Assembly (NCBI GenBank): GCA_021298085.1 | Contig: JAJTDE010000004.1 | Span: forward strand, 48,651 to 112,650 | DNA from: Rubrivivax sp. | GTDB lineage: Bacteria > Pseudomonadota > Gammaproteobacteria > Burkholderiales > Burkholderiaceae_C | Direction of reading: 5' to 3' | Length of the DNA stretch: 64,000 nt | In this document: positions 39,590 through 50,051 of the stretch, in pieces | Position numbering within the stretch: the stretch's first letter is position 1 | How the letters are laid out: each line of letters opens with the position of its first letter | Notes under the pieces: model-generated | What the model was told of the DNA's origin: nothing | The model's input: the letters and a program-made list of their open reading frames with translations, nothing else | The model's database searches: none | Translations under genes and position numbers: made by a program

Positions 39590-40435
39590 ATGCTGCTGCA
39601 GCGCATCGTCACAGCCGTGGTGCTGCTGGGGCTGCTGCTGCCCACGTTGTGGCTGTCCATCGAGTGGCCGTTTCTGGCCTTCACCCTGCTGTTGCTGGCG
39701 GCTGCGGGCTGGGAGTGGGGCCGCCTCAACGGTTATGGGATGGCCGCATCGCTGGCCGGTGGCGCGTTGGTGGCGGCGGGCTGCGTGTTGGGCTGGATGG
39801 TCGGCTGGACGCGGGCAGCGCCGGCCGCGCTGTGGTGGGTGGCGACCGCCTGCTGGGTGCTGGGTGGCGCATGGGCGTTGAAGGCTGGCCCATCCGGCTG
39901 GCCACGTCTGCCGCGCACGCTGCGGTGGCTGTTTGGCATTGGGGCGCTGTGGGTGGCCTGGATGGCCCTGGCCAGCGCCAAGTCCTGGGGTCTGGTGTTC
40001 CTGGTGTCCACCCTGTGTGTGGTCTGGGTCGCGGACATCGGCGCGTACTTTGGCGGCCGACGCTTTGGCCGGCGCAAGTTGGCGCCCACCATCAGCCCAG
40101 GCAAGAGCTGGGAAGGTGTCTACAGCGGTGCCATCGGGGTGCTGCTGATGGCGGGCATCTGGCTCACGGTGGAGCTGCAAGGTGAGCGCGTGGGTGCCAG
40201 CCTGTTTGGCCTGCTGTGGCAGCAGGCCGGAACGGTGCTGGGCACGCTGATGCTGCTCGCCCTGGTGGGCATGAGCGTGGTGGGCGACCTTGTCGAGTCG
40301 CTGGTGAAGCGGGCGGCCGGCGCCAAGGATTCGTCCCGGTTGCTGCCGGGACATGGCGGTGTGCTGGACAGGGTTGACGCGCTGTTGCCAACATTGCCGG
40401 TGGCCATGGCCTTCGGCCATTGGGGCGTCAGCTGA
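39590..40435 (+). CDS. cdsA: Phosphatidate cytidylyltransferase
   Basis: Makes CDP-diacylglycerol, the entry to all phospholipids. The 281 residues are almost all membrane helices. The C-terminal signature reads SLVKRAAGAKDSSRLLPGHG followed by GVLDRVDAL, the CDS family motif, and ADIGAYFGGRRFGRRKLAP precedes it. ATG 39590 has GAGG at 39577-39580; an in-frame TTG at 39581 is possible but less favoured. It sits 11 nt after uppS and 16 nt before dxr. Confidence 0.95.
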   Translation: MLLQRIVTAVVLLGLLLPTLWLSIEWPFLAFTLLLLAAAGWEWGRLNGYGMAASLAGGALVAAGCVLGWMVGWTRAAPAALWWVATACWVLGGAWALKAGPSGWPRLPRTLRWLFGIGALWVAWMALASAKSWGLVFLVSTLCVVWVADIGAYFGGRRFGRRKLAPTISPGKSWEGVYSGAIGVLLMAGIWLTVELQGERVGASLFGLLWQQAGTVLGTLMLLALVGMSVVGDLVESLVKRAAGAKDSSRLLPGHGGVLDRVDALLPTLPVAMAFGHWGVS

Positions 40436-40451
40436 ACGGGGTCGTGTTCTC

Positions 40452-41648
40452 ATGAATGTTTCCGCACCACAGCGGGTGGTTGTGCTGGGCTCGACGGGCT
40501 CTGTCGGCGCCCACACGCTGGATGTCATCCAGCGTCACCCGGGCCGCTTCGAGGCCTTTGCGTTGTCGGCCCAGCGCCGGGTCGACGAGCTGGCCGAGCA
40601 GTGCCGCGTCCATCGGCCACGTTACGCCGTCGTGCCGACCGATGCCACGGCGCAGGTGCTGCGGGAACGGCTCTCCGGGACGGGTGTGCGCACCGAAGTC
40701 CTGGTGGGTGAACAGGCCTTGTCGGACGTGGCGTCCCACCCGGACACCGACAGCGTGATGGCCGCCATCGTTGGCGCGGCAGGGCTGGCGCCCTGCATGG
40801 CCGCAGCGCGCGCGGGCAAGCGGCTTTTGCTGGCCAACAAGGAAGCGCTGGTCCTGGGCGGGGCCGTGTTCATGCGGGCCGTGGCCGAGGGTGGCGCGCA
40901 GCTGCTGCCCATCGACAGCGAGCACTCGGCCATCTTCCAGTGCCTTCCACTGGACCGGGCTCAGTGGCCAACGTTCATCGACCACATCGTGCTGACGGCC
41001 TCTGGTGGCCCGTTCAGAACCCGTGACCCCGCCAGTCTGTCGGCTGTGACGCCCGACCAGGCCTGCGCACACCCCAACTGGGTCATGGGCCGCAAGATCT
41101 CCGTGGACTCGGCCACCATGATGAACAAGGCGCTGGAGGTCATCGAGGCGCGCTGGTTGTTCGACCTCCCGCCAGAGCGCATTCGGGTGGTGATTCACCC
41201 GCAGAGCATCATCCACTCCATGGTGGTGTCACGCGACAACTCCGTGCTGGCCCAGCTGGGCACACCCGACATGCGCGTTCCCATCGCCTACGGCCTGTCG
41301 TACCCCGAGCGCATCACCTCGGGCGCACAGGCCCTGGACTTCCTCAGCCTGTCGGCGCTGACATTCGAAGAGGCCGACGAGAAGCGCTTCCCTGGGCTTC
41401 ACCTGGCGTATGAGGTGCTGCGAGGGCCGGAAGGTGGCAGCGTGGTGCTCAATGCCGCCAATGAGGTGGCTGTGGCAGCGTTCCTGGACGAACGGGTGCC
41501 GTTCACCGCCATTCATCGCATCAACCGGCTCACGCTGGACACGCTGTACGCGCGGCTTCAGCCGGCCTCTGACATCCAAGGGCTGCTTGAACTCGATGCA
41601 TTGGCGCGGCGCGCCGCCCTGGCACTGGCCGAGGAGTGCCGTCTGTGA
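40452..41648 (+). CDS. dxr: 1-deoxy-D-xylulose 5-phosphate reductoisomerase
   Basis: The first committed MEP-pathway enzyme, using NADPH and a divalent metal. The protein has 398 residues: NADPH-binding VVVLGSTGSVGAHTLDVI, LLLANKEALVLGG, metal- and substrate-binding PIDSEHSAIFQCL and the ASGGPFR loop. ATG 40452 is used; the longer frame from 40353 covers the cdsA end. Its TGA overlaps the rseP GTG start in GTGA. Confidence 0.97.
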   Translation: MNVSAPQRVVVLGSTGSVGAHTLDVIQRHPGRFEAFALSAQRRVDELAEQCRVHRPRYAVVPTDATAQVLRERLSGTGVRTEVLVGEQALSDVASHPDTDSVMAAIVGAAGLAPCMAAARAGKRLLLANKEALVLGGAVFMRAVAEGGAQLLPIDSEHSAIFQCLPLDRAQWPTFIDHIVLTASGGPFRTRDPASLSAVTPDQACAHPNWVMGRKISVDSATMMNKALEVIEARWLFDLPPERIRVVIHPQSIIHSMVVSRDNSVLAQLGTPDMRVPIAYGLSYPERITSGAQALDFLSLSALTFEEADEKRFPGLHLAYEVLRGPEGGSVVLNAANEVAVAAFLDERVPFTAIHRINRLTLDTLYARLQPASDIQGLLELDALARRAALALAEECRL

Positions 41649-43024
41649 TCACCACGCTCCTGGCCTTTGTGGTGACGCTCGGCGTGCTCATCGTGGTGCA
41701 CGAGTACGGCCACTACCGCGTGGCGGTCGCCTGCAACGTCAAGGTGCTCAGGTTTTCCGTCGGCTTTGGCAAGGCGCTGTGGAGCCGCCGCTGGGGTCCG
41801 GACAACACCGAGTTCACGCTGGCGGCGATACCGCTGGGCGGCTATGTGCGCATGCTCGACGAACGTGAAGGCAATGTCGCCCCCTCGGAACTTGAACGGG
41901 CGTTCAACCGGCGTCCGCTGTGGCAGCGCGCCGCGGTCGTGGCCGCCGGGCCTCTGGCCAACCTGGCCCTGGCGGTGCTCTTGTACGCCGCGGCCCAGTG
42001 GGTTGGCATCTCGGAGCCCAAGGCCATCCTGAGCGCACCGGTGGCTGGCAGCGTGGCCGAACGTTCAGGACTGCGCACCGGCGACTGGGTGCGCGAATGG
42101 TCGATGGATGGCCAGGATTGGCAGCCCATCGAGTCGATGAGCGACCTGCGCTGGCAGGCCACACAGGCGACGCTGGCGTCGCGCACGCTGCACCTCAGCG
42201 TCACCGACCGTGAAGGGCGAGGCCGGCGAACCCTCGTGCTGGACACGGCCTCCTTGCAGGCGCGTGATGTCGACGCTCAGCTGATGCGCAGGCTGGGCCT
42301 GGGTGCACCCTTTGCCGACCCGGTGATTGGCGAGGTCAAGGCCGAGGGGCCGGCCGCTGCGGCAGGTCTGCAGCTGGGTGACCGTGTCGTGTCCGTGGAT
42401 GGTGTCGTGGTGGCGGACGCGCAGTCGCTGCGCGACCGAATCCGCGCCGCCGTGAAGGACAGTCAGCCCGTCCCGATGGCCTGGACCCTGGAACGCGCCG
42501 GTCGCACCATGAACCTCGCGGTGACGCCACGCGTGGTCACCGCACAAGGGCCTGACGCGCTGCCGGTGGGCCGCATCGACGCGTTTGTCGGTCAGCAGCC
42601 CGAGATGGTGCTGGTGAGCAAGGGCCCCTTGGAAGCCTTGGTCACCGGCTGGGACAAGACCTGGGAGATGTCGGCACTGACGGTCAAGATGATTGGCCGC
42701 ATGCTCATCGGCGAAGCCTCGCTGAAGAATCTCAGCGGGCCCATCACCATCGCCGATGCCGCAGGGCAATCGGTCCAGCAGGGCCTGGCCTTCTACCTGG
42801 GCTTTCTGGCACTGGTGAGCGTGAGTCTGGGTGTCCTGAACCTGCTCCCGCTGCCGATGCTCGACGGCGGACACCTGATGTATTATCTTTTTGAGGCAGT
42901 AACCGGACGTGCCGTGCCGGACCTTTGGCTCGACCGTTTGCAGCGCGGGGGTATCGCAGTGCTGCTGGTGATGATGTCGGTCGCCCTCTTCAACGACGTT
43001 GCCCGCTTGTTGGGCCTGCACTGA
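41645..43024 (+). CDS. rseP: RseP site-2 zinc protease
   Basis: An intramembrane metalloprotease that cuts anti-sigma RseA in the envelope stress response and clears signal peptides. The protein has 459 residues: zinc motif HEYGH at 19-23 in the first membrane helix, PDZ domains in the periplasmic part (GEVKAEGPAAAAGLQLGDRV and others), and LPLPMLDGGHLMYY in the third helix, the LDG partner motif. GTG 41645 is chosen because it overlaps the dxr stop and GAGGAG lies 8 nt upstream; GTG 41636 is also in frame. It is followed 6 nt later by bamA. Confidence 0.95.
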   Translation: MITTLLAFVVTLGVLIVVHEYGHYRVAVACNVKVLRFSVGFGKALWSRRWGPDNTEFTLAAIPLGGYVRMLDEREGNVAPSELERAFNRRPLWQRAAVVAAGPLANLALAVLLYAAAQWVGISEPKAILSAPVAGSVAERSGLRTGDWVREWSMDGQDWQPIESMSDLRWQATQATLASRTLHLSVTDREGRGRRTLVLDTASLQARDVDAQLMRRLGLGAPFADPVIGEVKAEGPAAAAGLQLGDRVVSVDGVVVADAQSLRDRIRAAVKDSQPVPMAWTLERAGRTMNLAVTPRVVTAQGPDALPVGRIDAFVGQQPEMVLVSKGPLEALVTGWDKTWEMSALTVKMIGRMLIGEASLKNLSGPITIADAAGQSVQQGLAFYLGFLALVSVSLGVLNLLPLPMLDGGHLMYYLFEAVTGRAVPDLWLDRLQRGGIAVLLVMMSVALFNDVARLLGLH

Positions 43025-43030
43025 ACGCTG

Positions 43031-45334
43031 ATGATTCCTTTCCGATTTGATGGTCGGCTGCACGCGACGGCCACCGTGGTGGCGGTCGCACTCGCGGCAG
43101 CGGCACCCTTGGCCCATGCGGTAGAGCCTTTCCCCATCAAGGACATCCGCATCGAAGGCTTGCAACGGGCTGATCCTGGCACTGTCTTTGCGGCGCTGCC
43201 CTTTCGCATCAGTGACACCTACACCGACGAGAAGGCTGCGCTGGCGCTCAGAGCCCTGTTTGCGACCGGCTTGTTCAAGGACGTTCGCATCGAGATCGAC
43301 GGGCAGATCGTCGTGGTGGTGGTGGATGAACGCGCGGTCATTGCGACGGTCGACTTTGCCGGCCTGAAGGAGTTCGACAAGGACACCCTGCTGAAGTCGC
43401 TGAAAGATGCCGGCATCGGTGAAGGCCTGCCGTTTGACCGCGCACTGGTGGACAAGGCCGAACAGGAAATCAAGCGGCAGTACCTTTCGCGGAGCCTGTA
43501 CGGTGCCGAGGTGGTGACCACCATCACCCCGCTGGAGCGCAACCGGGTCAATGTCACCTTCACGATGAGCGAGGGTGACGCCGCCAAGATCCGCGACATC
43601 CGCATCATCGGGACGAAGGTGTTCAGCGAGTCCTCGCTGCTGTCACTGATGGACCTCACCACGGGGGGATGGCTCACCTGGTATACCAAATCAGACCGTT
43701 ATTCCCGCGTCAAGCTGAATGCGGATCTGGAAACCCTTCGGGCGCATTACCTCAACAACGGCTACCTGGAATTCCAAGTCGAGTCCACGCAGGTCACGAT
43801 CTCGCCGGACAAGCAGAGCATCGACATCGCGATTTCCGTCTCCGAAGGCCAGCGCTACAACGTGACCGGCGTTCGGCTTGAAGGCCAGTACCTGGGCCGC
43901 GAAGACGAGTTCAAGGCACTGGTCCGCATCAAGCCGGGGCAGGCTTACCGGGGTGAAGACGTCAACGCCACCACGCGTGTATTCACGGATCGCTTTGGCA
44001 CGTTCGGCTACGCGTTTGCCCGTGTGGATGCCCGGCCGGAAGTCGACCGTACCAATGGTCAGGTGGTGGTGGTGCTGACGGCCGACCCGCAGCGCCGTGT
44101 CTACGTCCGCCGCATCGAGATGGCCGGCAATTCGCGCACCCGCGACGAAGTCATTCGCCGTGAGTTCCGTCAGCTGGAATCGTCCTGGTACGACGCCAAC
44201 CGCATCAAGCTGTCGGTGGACCGTGTCAAGCGGCTCGACTACTTCAAGGACGTCAACATCGAGACGGTGGAGGTGGCCGGCCAGCCTGACCTGGTCGACC
44301 TGATGGTGACCGTCGAGGAGCGTGCCACGGGCAACCTGCTGGTGGGTGCTGGTTACTCGACGGCTGACCGCCTGTCGTTCACCGCCTCGCTGAAGCAGGA
44401 CAACGTGTTTGGCTCCGGCAACTACCTGGGCTTCGAGGTCAACACCAGCAAGAACAACCGGTCGGCGCTGATCAGCACGGTGGATCCGTACTTCACGGTT
44501 GACGGTATCTCCCGAGCCATCGATGTGTTCTACCGCACCAGCAAGCCCTACAACAGCCTGGGCAACCAGTACCAGCTGGCCACGCCGGGGGCCGCCATCC
44601 GCTTTGGGGTTCCCTTCTCGGAATCGGATACCGTGTTCTTCGGCATTGGCGCCGAGCGCACCGACATCAAGGCCGCGACGGCCATTCCGAACAGCTACTT
44701 CCTCTACCGCGAGCTCTACGGTGCCAGCAGCACGGCTTTCCCCTTGACACTCGGCTGGCAGCGCGATCAGCGAGACAGCGTACTGACACCCACCCGTGGT
44801 CGGTACTACCGTGTGAACGTTGAGTGGAGCATTGCCGGTGATGTCCGCTACCTTCGCAGCAACCTGCAGTGGCAGCAGTATTGGCCGCTGCCGCTGAAGA
44901 TGTCGTTTGGCCTGAATACCGAGCTCGGCTGGGGCAAGGGTTTTGGTAGCAAACCGTTCCCGCTGTTCAAGAACTTCTACGGCGGCGGGTTGGGTTCGGT
45001 GCGTGTCTTCGAGCAGGGTTCGCTGGGCGTGATTGACCCGACGGGTGCCTTCATCGGTGGCGCCAAGCGGTTCAACATCAATGCCGAGCTGTATTTCCCG
45101 GTACCGGGTACCGGCAATGACAAGTCGTTGCGCATCTTTGCCTTCGCTGATGCCGGCAATGTCTGGCGCGAATCGGAGAAGATCACGGGTGACAGCCTTC
45201 GGTCCTCAGCGGGCCTTGGCTTGAGTTGGATCTCCCCGGTGGGCCCGTTGAAGCTCAGCTGGGGCAATCCGATCCAGGCCAAGCCCACAGATAGAATCCA
45301 GAAGTTCCAATTCCAGATCGGCACTGCCTTTTGA
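43031..45334 (+). CDS. bamA: Outer-membrane assembly factor BamA
   Basis: An Omp85 pore that inserts beta-barrel proteins. The precursor has 767 residues, with a signal peptide (cleavage near AHA-VEPFP), five POTRA domains starting IKDIRIEGLQRADPGTV and a 16-strand barrel. Late-barrel features such as VFEQGSLGVIDPTGAFIGG and a C-terminal aromatic (QIGTAF) are present. No frame damage. bamB and bamD are also in this window, and skp follows. Confidence 0.97.
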   Translation: MIPFRFDGRLHATATVVAVALAAAAPLAHAVEPFPIKDIRIEGLQRADPGTVFAALPFRISDTYTDEKAALALRALFATGLFKDVRIEIDGQIVVVVVDERAVIATVDFAGLKEFDKDTLLKSLKDAGIGEGLPFDRALVDKAEQEIKRQYLSRSLYGAEVVTTITPLERNRVNVTFTMSEGDAAKIRDIRIIGTKVFSESSLLSLMDLTTGGWLTWYTKSDRYSRVKLNADLETLRAHYLNNGYLEFQVESTQVTISPDKQSIDIAISVSEGQRYNVTGVRLEGQYLGREDEFKALVRIKPGQAYRGEDVNATTRVFTDRFGTFGYAFARVDARPEVDRTNGQVVVVLTADPQRRVYVRRIEMAGNSRTRDEVIRREFRQLESSWYDANRIKLSVDRVKRLDYFKDVNIETVEVAGQPDLVDLMVTVEERATGNLLVGAGYSTADRLSFTASLKQDNVFGSGNYLGFEVNTSKNNRSALISTVDPYFTVDGISRAIDVFYRTSKPYNSLGNQYQLATPGAAIRFGVPFSESDTVFFGIGAERTDIKAATAIPNSYFLYRELYGASSTAFPLTLGWQRDQRDSVLTPTRGRYYRVNVEWSIAGDVRYLRSNLQWQQYWPLPLKMSFGLNTELGWGKGFGSKPFPLFKNFYGGGLGSVRVFEQGSLGVIDPTGAFIGGAKRFNINAELYFPVPGTGNDKSLRIFAFADAGNVWRESEKITGDSLRSSAGLGLSWISPVGPLKLSWGNPIQAKPTDRIQKFQFQIGTAF
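45292..45297 (+). promoter_or_regulatory. Possible internal promoter for skp
   Basis: TAGAAT inside the last codons of bamA, 39 nt before the skp ATG, in the same sequence class as the ndk, hisZ, rpsB and rpsF boxes. It could lift skp-lpxD expression independently of bamA. Confidence 0.3.
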
Positions 45335-45336
45335 AC

Positions 45337-45849
45337 ATGATCACCATTCGTACCCTTGTCGCCAGCGTCGCTTTGGTGGTAGCTGCCGTGCCTGCCCTGG
45401 CGCAGGAATTGAAGATCGGGTACGTGAACAGCGAAAAGGTGCTGCGTGAAGCGGCCCCGGCGAAGGCCGCGCAGACCAAGCTCGAAACGGAGTTTGGCCG
45501 GCGCGAAAAGGAACTCAACGACCAGGCCGCCCGCCTGAAGGCCGCGGCCGACAAGCTGGACAAGGACGGCCCCACGCTCAGCGAGGCCGAGAAGAACCGG
45601 CGGCAGCGCGAGCTGATCGAACAGGACCGTGATCTCCAGCGCAAGCGCCGGGAGTTCCAGGAAGACCTGAACCAGCGCAAGAACGAGGAACTGGCGTCCA
45701 TCGTTGAGCGCGCCAACCGCGCCATCCGGCAAATCTTCGAAGCCGAAAAGTTTGACCTGATCCTGCAAGACCAGGCGGTCGTGATGGCCGGCCCTCGCGT
45801 GGACATCACCGACAAGGTCATCCGCGTCCTCAACGGCCCGGCGCGCTGA
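45337..45849 (+). CDS. skp: Periplasmic chaperone Skp/OmpH
   Basis: A trimeric jellyfish-shaped chaperone carrying unfolded outer-membrane proteins. The precursor has 170 residues: a signal peptide (cleavage near ALA-QELKIGYV), then an Ala/Lys/Glu-rich helical tentacle region (KLETEFGRREKELNDQAARL and on), ending MAGPRVDITDKVIRVLN. ATG 45337 is 2 nt after the bamA stop; an in-frame TTG at 45331 overlaps that stop. Conserved bamA-skp-lpxD order. Confidence 0.94.
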   Translation: MITIRTLVASVALVVAAVPALAQELKIGYVNSEKVLREAAPAKAAQTKLETEFGRREKELNDQAARLKAAADKLDKDGPTLSEAEKNRRQRELIEQDRDLQRKRREFQEDLNQRKNEELASIVERANRAIRQIFEAEKFDLILQDQAVVMAGPRVDITDKVIRVLNGPAR

Positions 45850-45890
45850 GCCGCGCCGCTGGGTGCTGAGCCAGGGTCTGGGGCTGCAGC

Positions 45891-46925
45891 ATGGGCGAGG
45901 TCATCACCGACGCCCGTGCCCTGTCAGAGCTTCTGCAGGCAGAGCTTCTGGGTGACGGCAGCACCCCCATCCTGCGCCTGGGCACACTGGAACACGCCGA
46001 CGCACAGACGCTGTCCTTCCTGGCCAACCCGAAGTACCGGGCCCAGCTGGACACCTCAGCCGCCGGCTGCGTGATCGTTGCACCGGCCTGGCGCGATGCA
46101 GTGGTGGGCCGTCGTGCCGCCTTGCTGCACTCAGACCCCTACCTGGCCTTTGCACGGTTGACCCAATGGTGGGCACAGCAGGTACGCCCACCACGCTTAC
46201 CTGGCATTCATCCGTCTGCCGTCGTCGAGCCGGGCGCCGTGGTGCACGCCACCGCGCAGGTGGGTCCCATGGCCTACGTTGGTGCCCACGCCCGCATCGA
46301 CGCGCATGCCAGCCTGGGCCCGCATGTGGTGGTGGAAGCTGGTGCCCAGGTGGGTGAAGGCACCCAGCTGCGCGCCCGGGTGGTGCTCGGCGAGGCCTGC
46401 CGTATCGGGCGCCAGGGACTGGTGCACGCCGGCGCCGTCATCGGTGCCGACGGCTTCGGGTTTGCGCCTGAGGCAGGACGTTGGACCAAGATCGAACAAC
46501 TTGGCGCAGTGCGCATTGACGACCACGTCGAGATCGGCGCCAACACCTGCGTCGACCGCGGTGCGCTGGAAGACACCGTGCTGGAGGAGGGCGTCAAGCT
46601 CGACAACCTCATCCAGATCGGCCACAACGTCAAGGTGGGTGCCCATACCGCCATGGCCGGCTGCGTGGGCATTGCCGGCAGCGCCCGCATCGGCAGGCAC
46701 TGCACGCTGGGTGGCGGGGCCATCATCCTGGGCCACCTGGAGCTCGCCGATCATGTGCACATCTCGGCGGCCACGGTGGTGTCGCGCTCCATCCTCAAGC
46801 CGGGGCAGTACAGCGGCGTGTTTCCCTTCGACGACAATGCGTCCTGGGAAAAGAATGCGGCAACCCTGAGACAACTGCATGCACTGCGCGACCGCATTCG
46901 TGCACTGGAAAAGAGAGTGCCATGA
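45891..46925 (+). CDS. lpxD: UDP-3-O-(3-hydroxyacyl)glucosamine N-acyltransferase
   Basis: The third step of lipid A synthesis. The protein has 344 residues: an N-terminal uridine-binding domain ([13 protein letters not shown]), a left-handed beta-helix of hexapeptide repeats ([20 protein letters not shown] and many more) and a C-terminal helix ([19 protein letters not shown]). The catalytic His is probably in [15 protein letters not shown]. It overlaps fabZ by 4 nt (ATGA). The usual hydroxyacyl chain length in this genus cannot be read here. Confidence 0.96.
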   Translation: MGEVITDARALSELLQAELLGDGSTPILRLGTLEHADAQTLSFLANPKYRAQLDTSAAGCVIVAPAWRDAVVGRRAALLHSDPYLAFARLTQWWAQQVRPPRLPGIHPSAVVEPGAVVHATAQVGPMAYVGAHARIDAHASLGPHVVVEAGAQVGEGTQLRARVVLGEACRIGRQGLVHAGAVIGADGFGFAPEAGRWTKIEQLGAVRIDDHVEIGANTCVDRGALEDTVLEEGVKLDNLIQIGHNVKVGAHTAMAGCVGIAGSARIGRHCTLGGGAIILGHLELADHVHISAATVVSRSILKPGQYSGVFPFDDNASWEKNAATLRQLHALRDRIRALEKRVP

Positions 46926-47374
46926 GCACGATTACGTTGGACATCCATGAAGTCATCAAGCGGCTGCCGCACCGCTTCCCGTTCCTGCTCGTTGACCGCG
47001 TGCTGGAACTGGAAAAGGGCGCCACGATCAAGGCGTTGAAGAACGTCACGATCAACGAACCGTTTTTTCCGGGGCACTTCCCCAACCGGCCGGTGATGCC
47101 CGGGGTGTTGATGCTGGAGGCGCTGGCCCAAGCCGCCGCGGTGTTGTCGTTCGAGACACTGGGCGAGCTGCCCGATGCCAACACCGTCTACTACTTCGCG
47201 GGCATTGATGGCGCGCGCTTCAAGCGGCCTGTCGAGCCGGGTGACCAACTGATCCTGGACGTTAGATTGCTGCGCGCCAAGGCCGGCATCTACAAGTATT
47301 CCGGCAAGGCCTCGGTCAATGGCGAGATGTGTGCTGAAGCCGAGTTGATGTGCGCGATGCGTCGTCTCAGCTGA
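46922..47374 (+). CDS. fabZ: 3-hydroxyacyl-ACP dehydratase FabZ
   Basis: A hot-dog fold dehydratase of fatty-acid synthesis that competes with LpxA and LpxD for hydroxyacyl-ACP, which explains its place here. The protein has 150 residues, with catalytic H52 in [15 protein letters not shown] and E66 in LMLEALAQ. The [13 protein letters not shown] start is typical. It overlaps lpxD by 4 nt and precedes lpxA by 7 nt. Confidence 0.97.
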   Translation: MSTITLDIHEVIKRLPHRFPFLLVDRVLELEKGATIKALKNVTINEPFFPGHFPNRPVMPGVLMLEALAQAAAVLSFETLGELPDANTVYYFAGIDGARFKRPVEPGDQLILDVRLLRAKAGIYKYSGKASVNGEMCAEAELMCAMRRLS

Positions 47375-47381
47375 GAGTCCG

Positions 47382-48212
47382 ATGCCTGAGTCGACTCCTC
47401 CGTCAGGAACGCCTGCCGTGTTGATTCACCCGACGGCGGTCATCGACCCCTCCGCTGAACTCGACAGCAGTGTCGTGGTGGGCGCCTACGCCGTGATCGG
47501 GGCGGGTGTTCGTGTGGGGGCTGGCACGCAGATTGGCCCGCATTGCGTCATCGAAGGGCCGACCACCATCGGCAGCGACAACCGCATCCATGGCCACAGC
47601 TCATTGGGCGGTGCTCCACAGGACATGAAGTACCGCGGCGAGCCCACTGAATTGCACATCGGCCACCGCAACACCATCCGCGAGTTCTGCACCTTCAACC
47701 GCGGCACCGCGCAGGATGCCGGCGTCACGCGGCTGGGTGACGACAACTGGGTGATGGCCTATGTGCACCTGGCGCATGACGTGCAGGTGGGCAACCGCAC
47801 CATCCTGGCCAACAACGCCACGCTGGCGGGCCACGTGCATGTGGGCGACTGGGTCATCGTCGGTGGGTTGACGGGCGTCCACCAGTTCTGCCGCATCGGT
47901 GCCCATGCCATGACGGGTTTCCAGAGCCATGTCTCGCAGGATGTGCCGCCCTACATGATGGTGTCTGGCAACCCGCTGGGGGTGCACGGATTCAACATCG
48001 AAGGCTTGCGTCGACGCGGCTTTTCGCGGGAGCGCATCGGCCTGGTCAAGCAGATGCACCGGCTGCTGTACCGGGATGGTCTGACGCTGGAACGTGCGCG
48101 TGACGCCATTGCCGCGCTGAAGGGAAGCGTGCCCGATGACGCGCAGGCCGACGAGGACATCGCCCGCCTGCTGGATTTCCTGGCCGCCTCGACGCGCGGC
48201 ATCGTGCGTTAG
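47382..48212 (+). CDS. lpxA: UDP-N-acetylglucosamine acyltransferase
   Basis: The first step of lipid A synthesis. The protein has 276 residues: an N-terminal beta-helix with hexapeptide repeats starting [20 protein letters not shown], the catalytic-region [19 protein letters not shown], the [18 protein letters not shown] stretch, and a C-terminal helical domain ([20 protein letters not shown]). A Thr/Pro/Ser-rich N-terminal extension of about 11 residues precedes the fold. The order lpxD-fabZ-lpxA-lpxB is conserved. Confidence 0.96.
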   Translation: MPESTPPSGTPAVLIHPTAVIDPSAELDSSVVVGAYAVIGAGVRVGAGTQIGPHCVIEGPTTIGSDNRIHGHSSLGGAPQDMKYRGEPTELHIGHRNTIREFCTFNRGTAQDAGVTRLGDDNWVMAYVHLAHDVQVGNRTILANNATLAGHVHVGDWVIVGGLTGVHQFCRIGAHAMTGFQSHVSQDVPPYMMVSGNPLGVHGFNIEGLRRRGFSRERIGLVKQMHRLLYRDGLTLERARDAIAALKGSVPDDAQADEDIARLLDFLAASTRGIVR

Positions 48213-48229
48213 CCGCACGGGCTGACACC

Positions 48230-49378
48230 ATGCCTGCTGATGCACCGCCGCGCCTGGCCATGGTGGCCGGCGAGGCCTCGGGTGACCTGCTGGCCGGCCT
48301 GCTGATGGGCGGGTTGAAGGCGCGTTGGCCTGGCCTGCAGTCGCAGGGGATCGGTGGCCCACGCATGGTCGCCCAGGGCCTGGAGGCCTGGTGGCCCAGC
48401 GAGCGACTGGCCGTGCGAGGCTATGTCGAGGTGCTGCGCCATTACCGCGGCATCAAGGCCATCCGTGACGCGCTGGGTGACCGCCTGCTGGCTGAGCGGC
48501 CCACCGCCTTCATTGGCATCGATGCGCCCGATTTCAACCTGGGCCTGGAGGCACGCCTGAAAGCCTCGGGCATCCGGACTGTCCACTTTGTGTGCCCGTC
48601 CATCTGGGCCTGGCGCGGAGGCCGTGCCAAGACGCTGTCGCGCAGCGCCGACCACGTCCTGTGCCTGTTCCCCTTTGAGCCCGCCCTGCTGCGTGAACAT
48701 GGTGTGGCAGCGACGTATGTCGGGCACCCGCTGGCCGATGCCATCCCGCTGGAGGTGCCCCGCGACGCGGCGCGTCAGGCGCTGGGGCTGGCGCCCGCTG
48801 AGACCGTGGTGGCCTTGCTGCCGGGCAGCCGGCGCTCCGAGATCGAGACCATCGCGCCCACGCTGCTGCGCGCGGCGGCTGAACTGGCACGCCGGCGCCA
48901 GGGCCTGCGGTTTGTGCTGCCCGTGGTGCCGGGCCTTCGCCCCACCGTGGACGCTGCGCTGCAGGGCGTGGGTGAGGTGCCCGGCCTGCAGCTGCTGGAT
49001 GGGCAGTCCCACCGCGCGCTGGCGGCCTGCGACCTGACCTTGATCGCCAGTGGCACCGCCACCCTGGAAGCGGCGCTGTTCAAGCGCCCCATGGTCATCA
49101 CCTACCGCATGAACCCCTTGACCTGGGCCCTGATGAAGCGCATGGCCTACCAGCCCTGGGTGGGTCTGCCCAACATCCTCAGCCGTGAGTTCATCGTGCC
49201 GGAGCTGATCCAGGAACGCTGTACACCGCAGGCCCTGGCCGACGAGGCCCTGCGCTGGCTGGACCAGCCTGCGCGGGGTGACGCACTGGCTGAACGCCTG
49301 ACAGCCCTTCACCTCCAGCTGCGCCAAAACACCGCCGAACGTGCCGCCGATGCCATCGCAGAAGTCATTGACGCCTGA
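48230..49378 (+). CDS. lpxB: Lipid-A-disaccharide synthase
   Basis: A family 19 glycosyltransferase joining UDP-diacylglucosamine and lipid X. The protein has 382 residues, including [20 protein letters not shown] at the N-terminus, [46 protein letters not shown] and [21 protein letters not shown]. All expected motifs are present. It overlaps rnhB by 29 nt. Confidence 0.96.
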   Translation: MPADAPPRLAMVAGEASGDLLAGLLMGGLKARWPGLQSQGIGGPRMVAQGLEAWWPSERLAVRGYVEVLRHYRGIKAIRDALGDRLLAERPTAFIGIDAPDFNLGLEARLKASGIRTVHFVCPSIWAWRGGRAKTLSRSADHVLCLFPFEPALLREHGVAATYVGHPLADAIPLEVPRDAARQALGLAPAETVVALLPGSRRSEIETIAPTLLRAAAELARRRQGLRFVLPVVPGLRPTVDAALQGVGEVPGLQLLDGQSHRALAACDLTLIASGTATLEAALFKRPMVITYRMNPLTWALMKRMAYQPWVGLPNILSREFIVPELIQERCTPQALADEALRWLDQPARGDALAERLTALHLQLRQNTAERAADAIAEVIDA

Positions 49379-50051
49379 ACGGCGACGCCGCGACAAGCCC
49401 GTGCCGGCCGCACACCTGTGGCCGGGCAAGGGCCTGGCTGCGGGTGTTGATGAAGCCGGACGCGGGCCGCTGGCAGGGCCCGTCTTTGCTGCCGCGGTGA
49501 TCCTGGACGACCGCAAGCCGATCGACGGGCTGGCCGATTCCAAGCAGCTCGCCGAACCCGCCCGCGAGCGCTTGTTCGACGAGATCTGTGCCAAGGCCTT
49601 GTGTGTGTGCGTGGCGCAGGCCAGTACCGAAGAGATCGACCGGTTCAACATCCTGCAAGCCACAATGCTGGCCATGCACCGTGCCGTCAATGGCTTGCGC
49701 ATCCTGCCGGCCCGGGTGCTGGTGGACGGCAACCGCCGGCCGCCCCTGAGCATGCCGTGCGAGGCGGTGGTCAAGGGCGATGGCAAGGTGTCGGAGATTG
49801 CGGCGGCCTCGATCCTGGCCAAGGTCTCACGCGACCGCTGGTGCCTGGCGCTGGACGCGCGCTGGCCGGGCTACGGCTTTGCCCAGCACAAGGGCTACCC
49901 GACACCCGAGCACCTGCAGCAGCTGCGGCATCTGGGGCCCAGCCCGGAGCATCGCCGCAGCTTTGCGCCGGTGCGTGCGCTGTTGCCGCCAGGCACCGTG
50001 CCGTCCAGCCTGCCGCTGCCCCTTGGGTTTGAGCAGGAGAGCAGGGCATGA
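49350..50051 (+). CDS. rnhB: Ribonuclease HII
   Basis: Removes ribonucleotides from DNA. The protein has 233 residues: catalytic [21 protein letters not shown], a VDG central stretch, and [17 protein letters not shown] with the metal-binding Asp. ATG 49350 inside lpxB is the usual overlap site, but TTG 49368 or GTG 49341 are also in frame. The C-terminal 30 residues past [11 protein letters not shown] are Pro/Ser-rich. Its stop overlaps the next start in ATGA. Confidence 0.94.
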   Translation: MPSQKSLTPERRRRDKPVPAAHLWPGKGLAAGVDEAGRGPLAGPVFAAAVILDDRKPIDGLADSKQLAEPARERLFDEICAKALCVCVAQASTEEIDRFNILQATMLAMHRAVNGLRILPARVLVDGNRRPPLSMPCEAVVKGDGKVSEIAAASILAKVSRDRWCLALDARWPGYGFAQHKGYPTPEHLQQLRHLGPSPEHRRSFAPVRALLPPGTVPSSLPLPLGFEQESRA

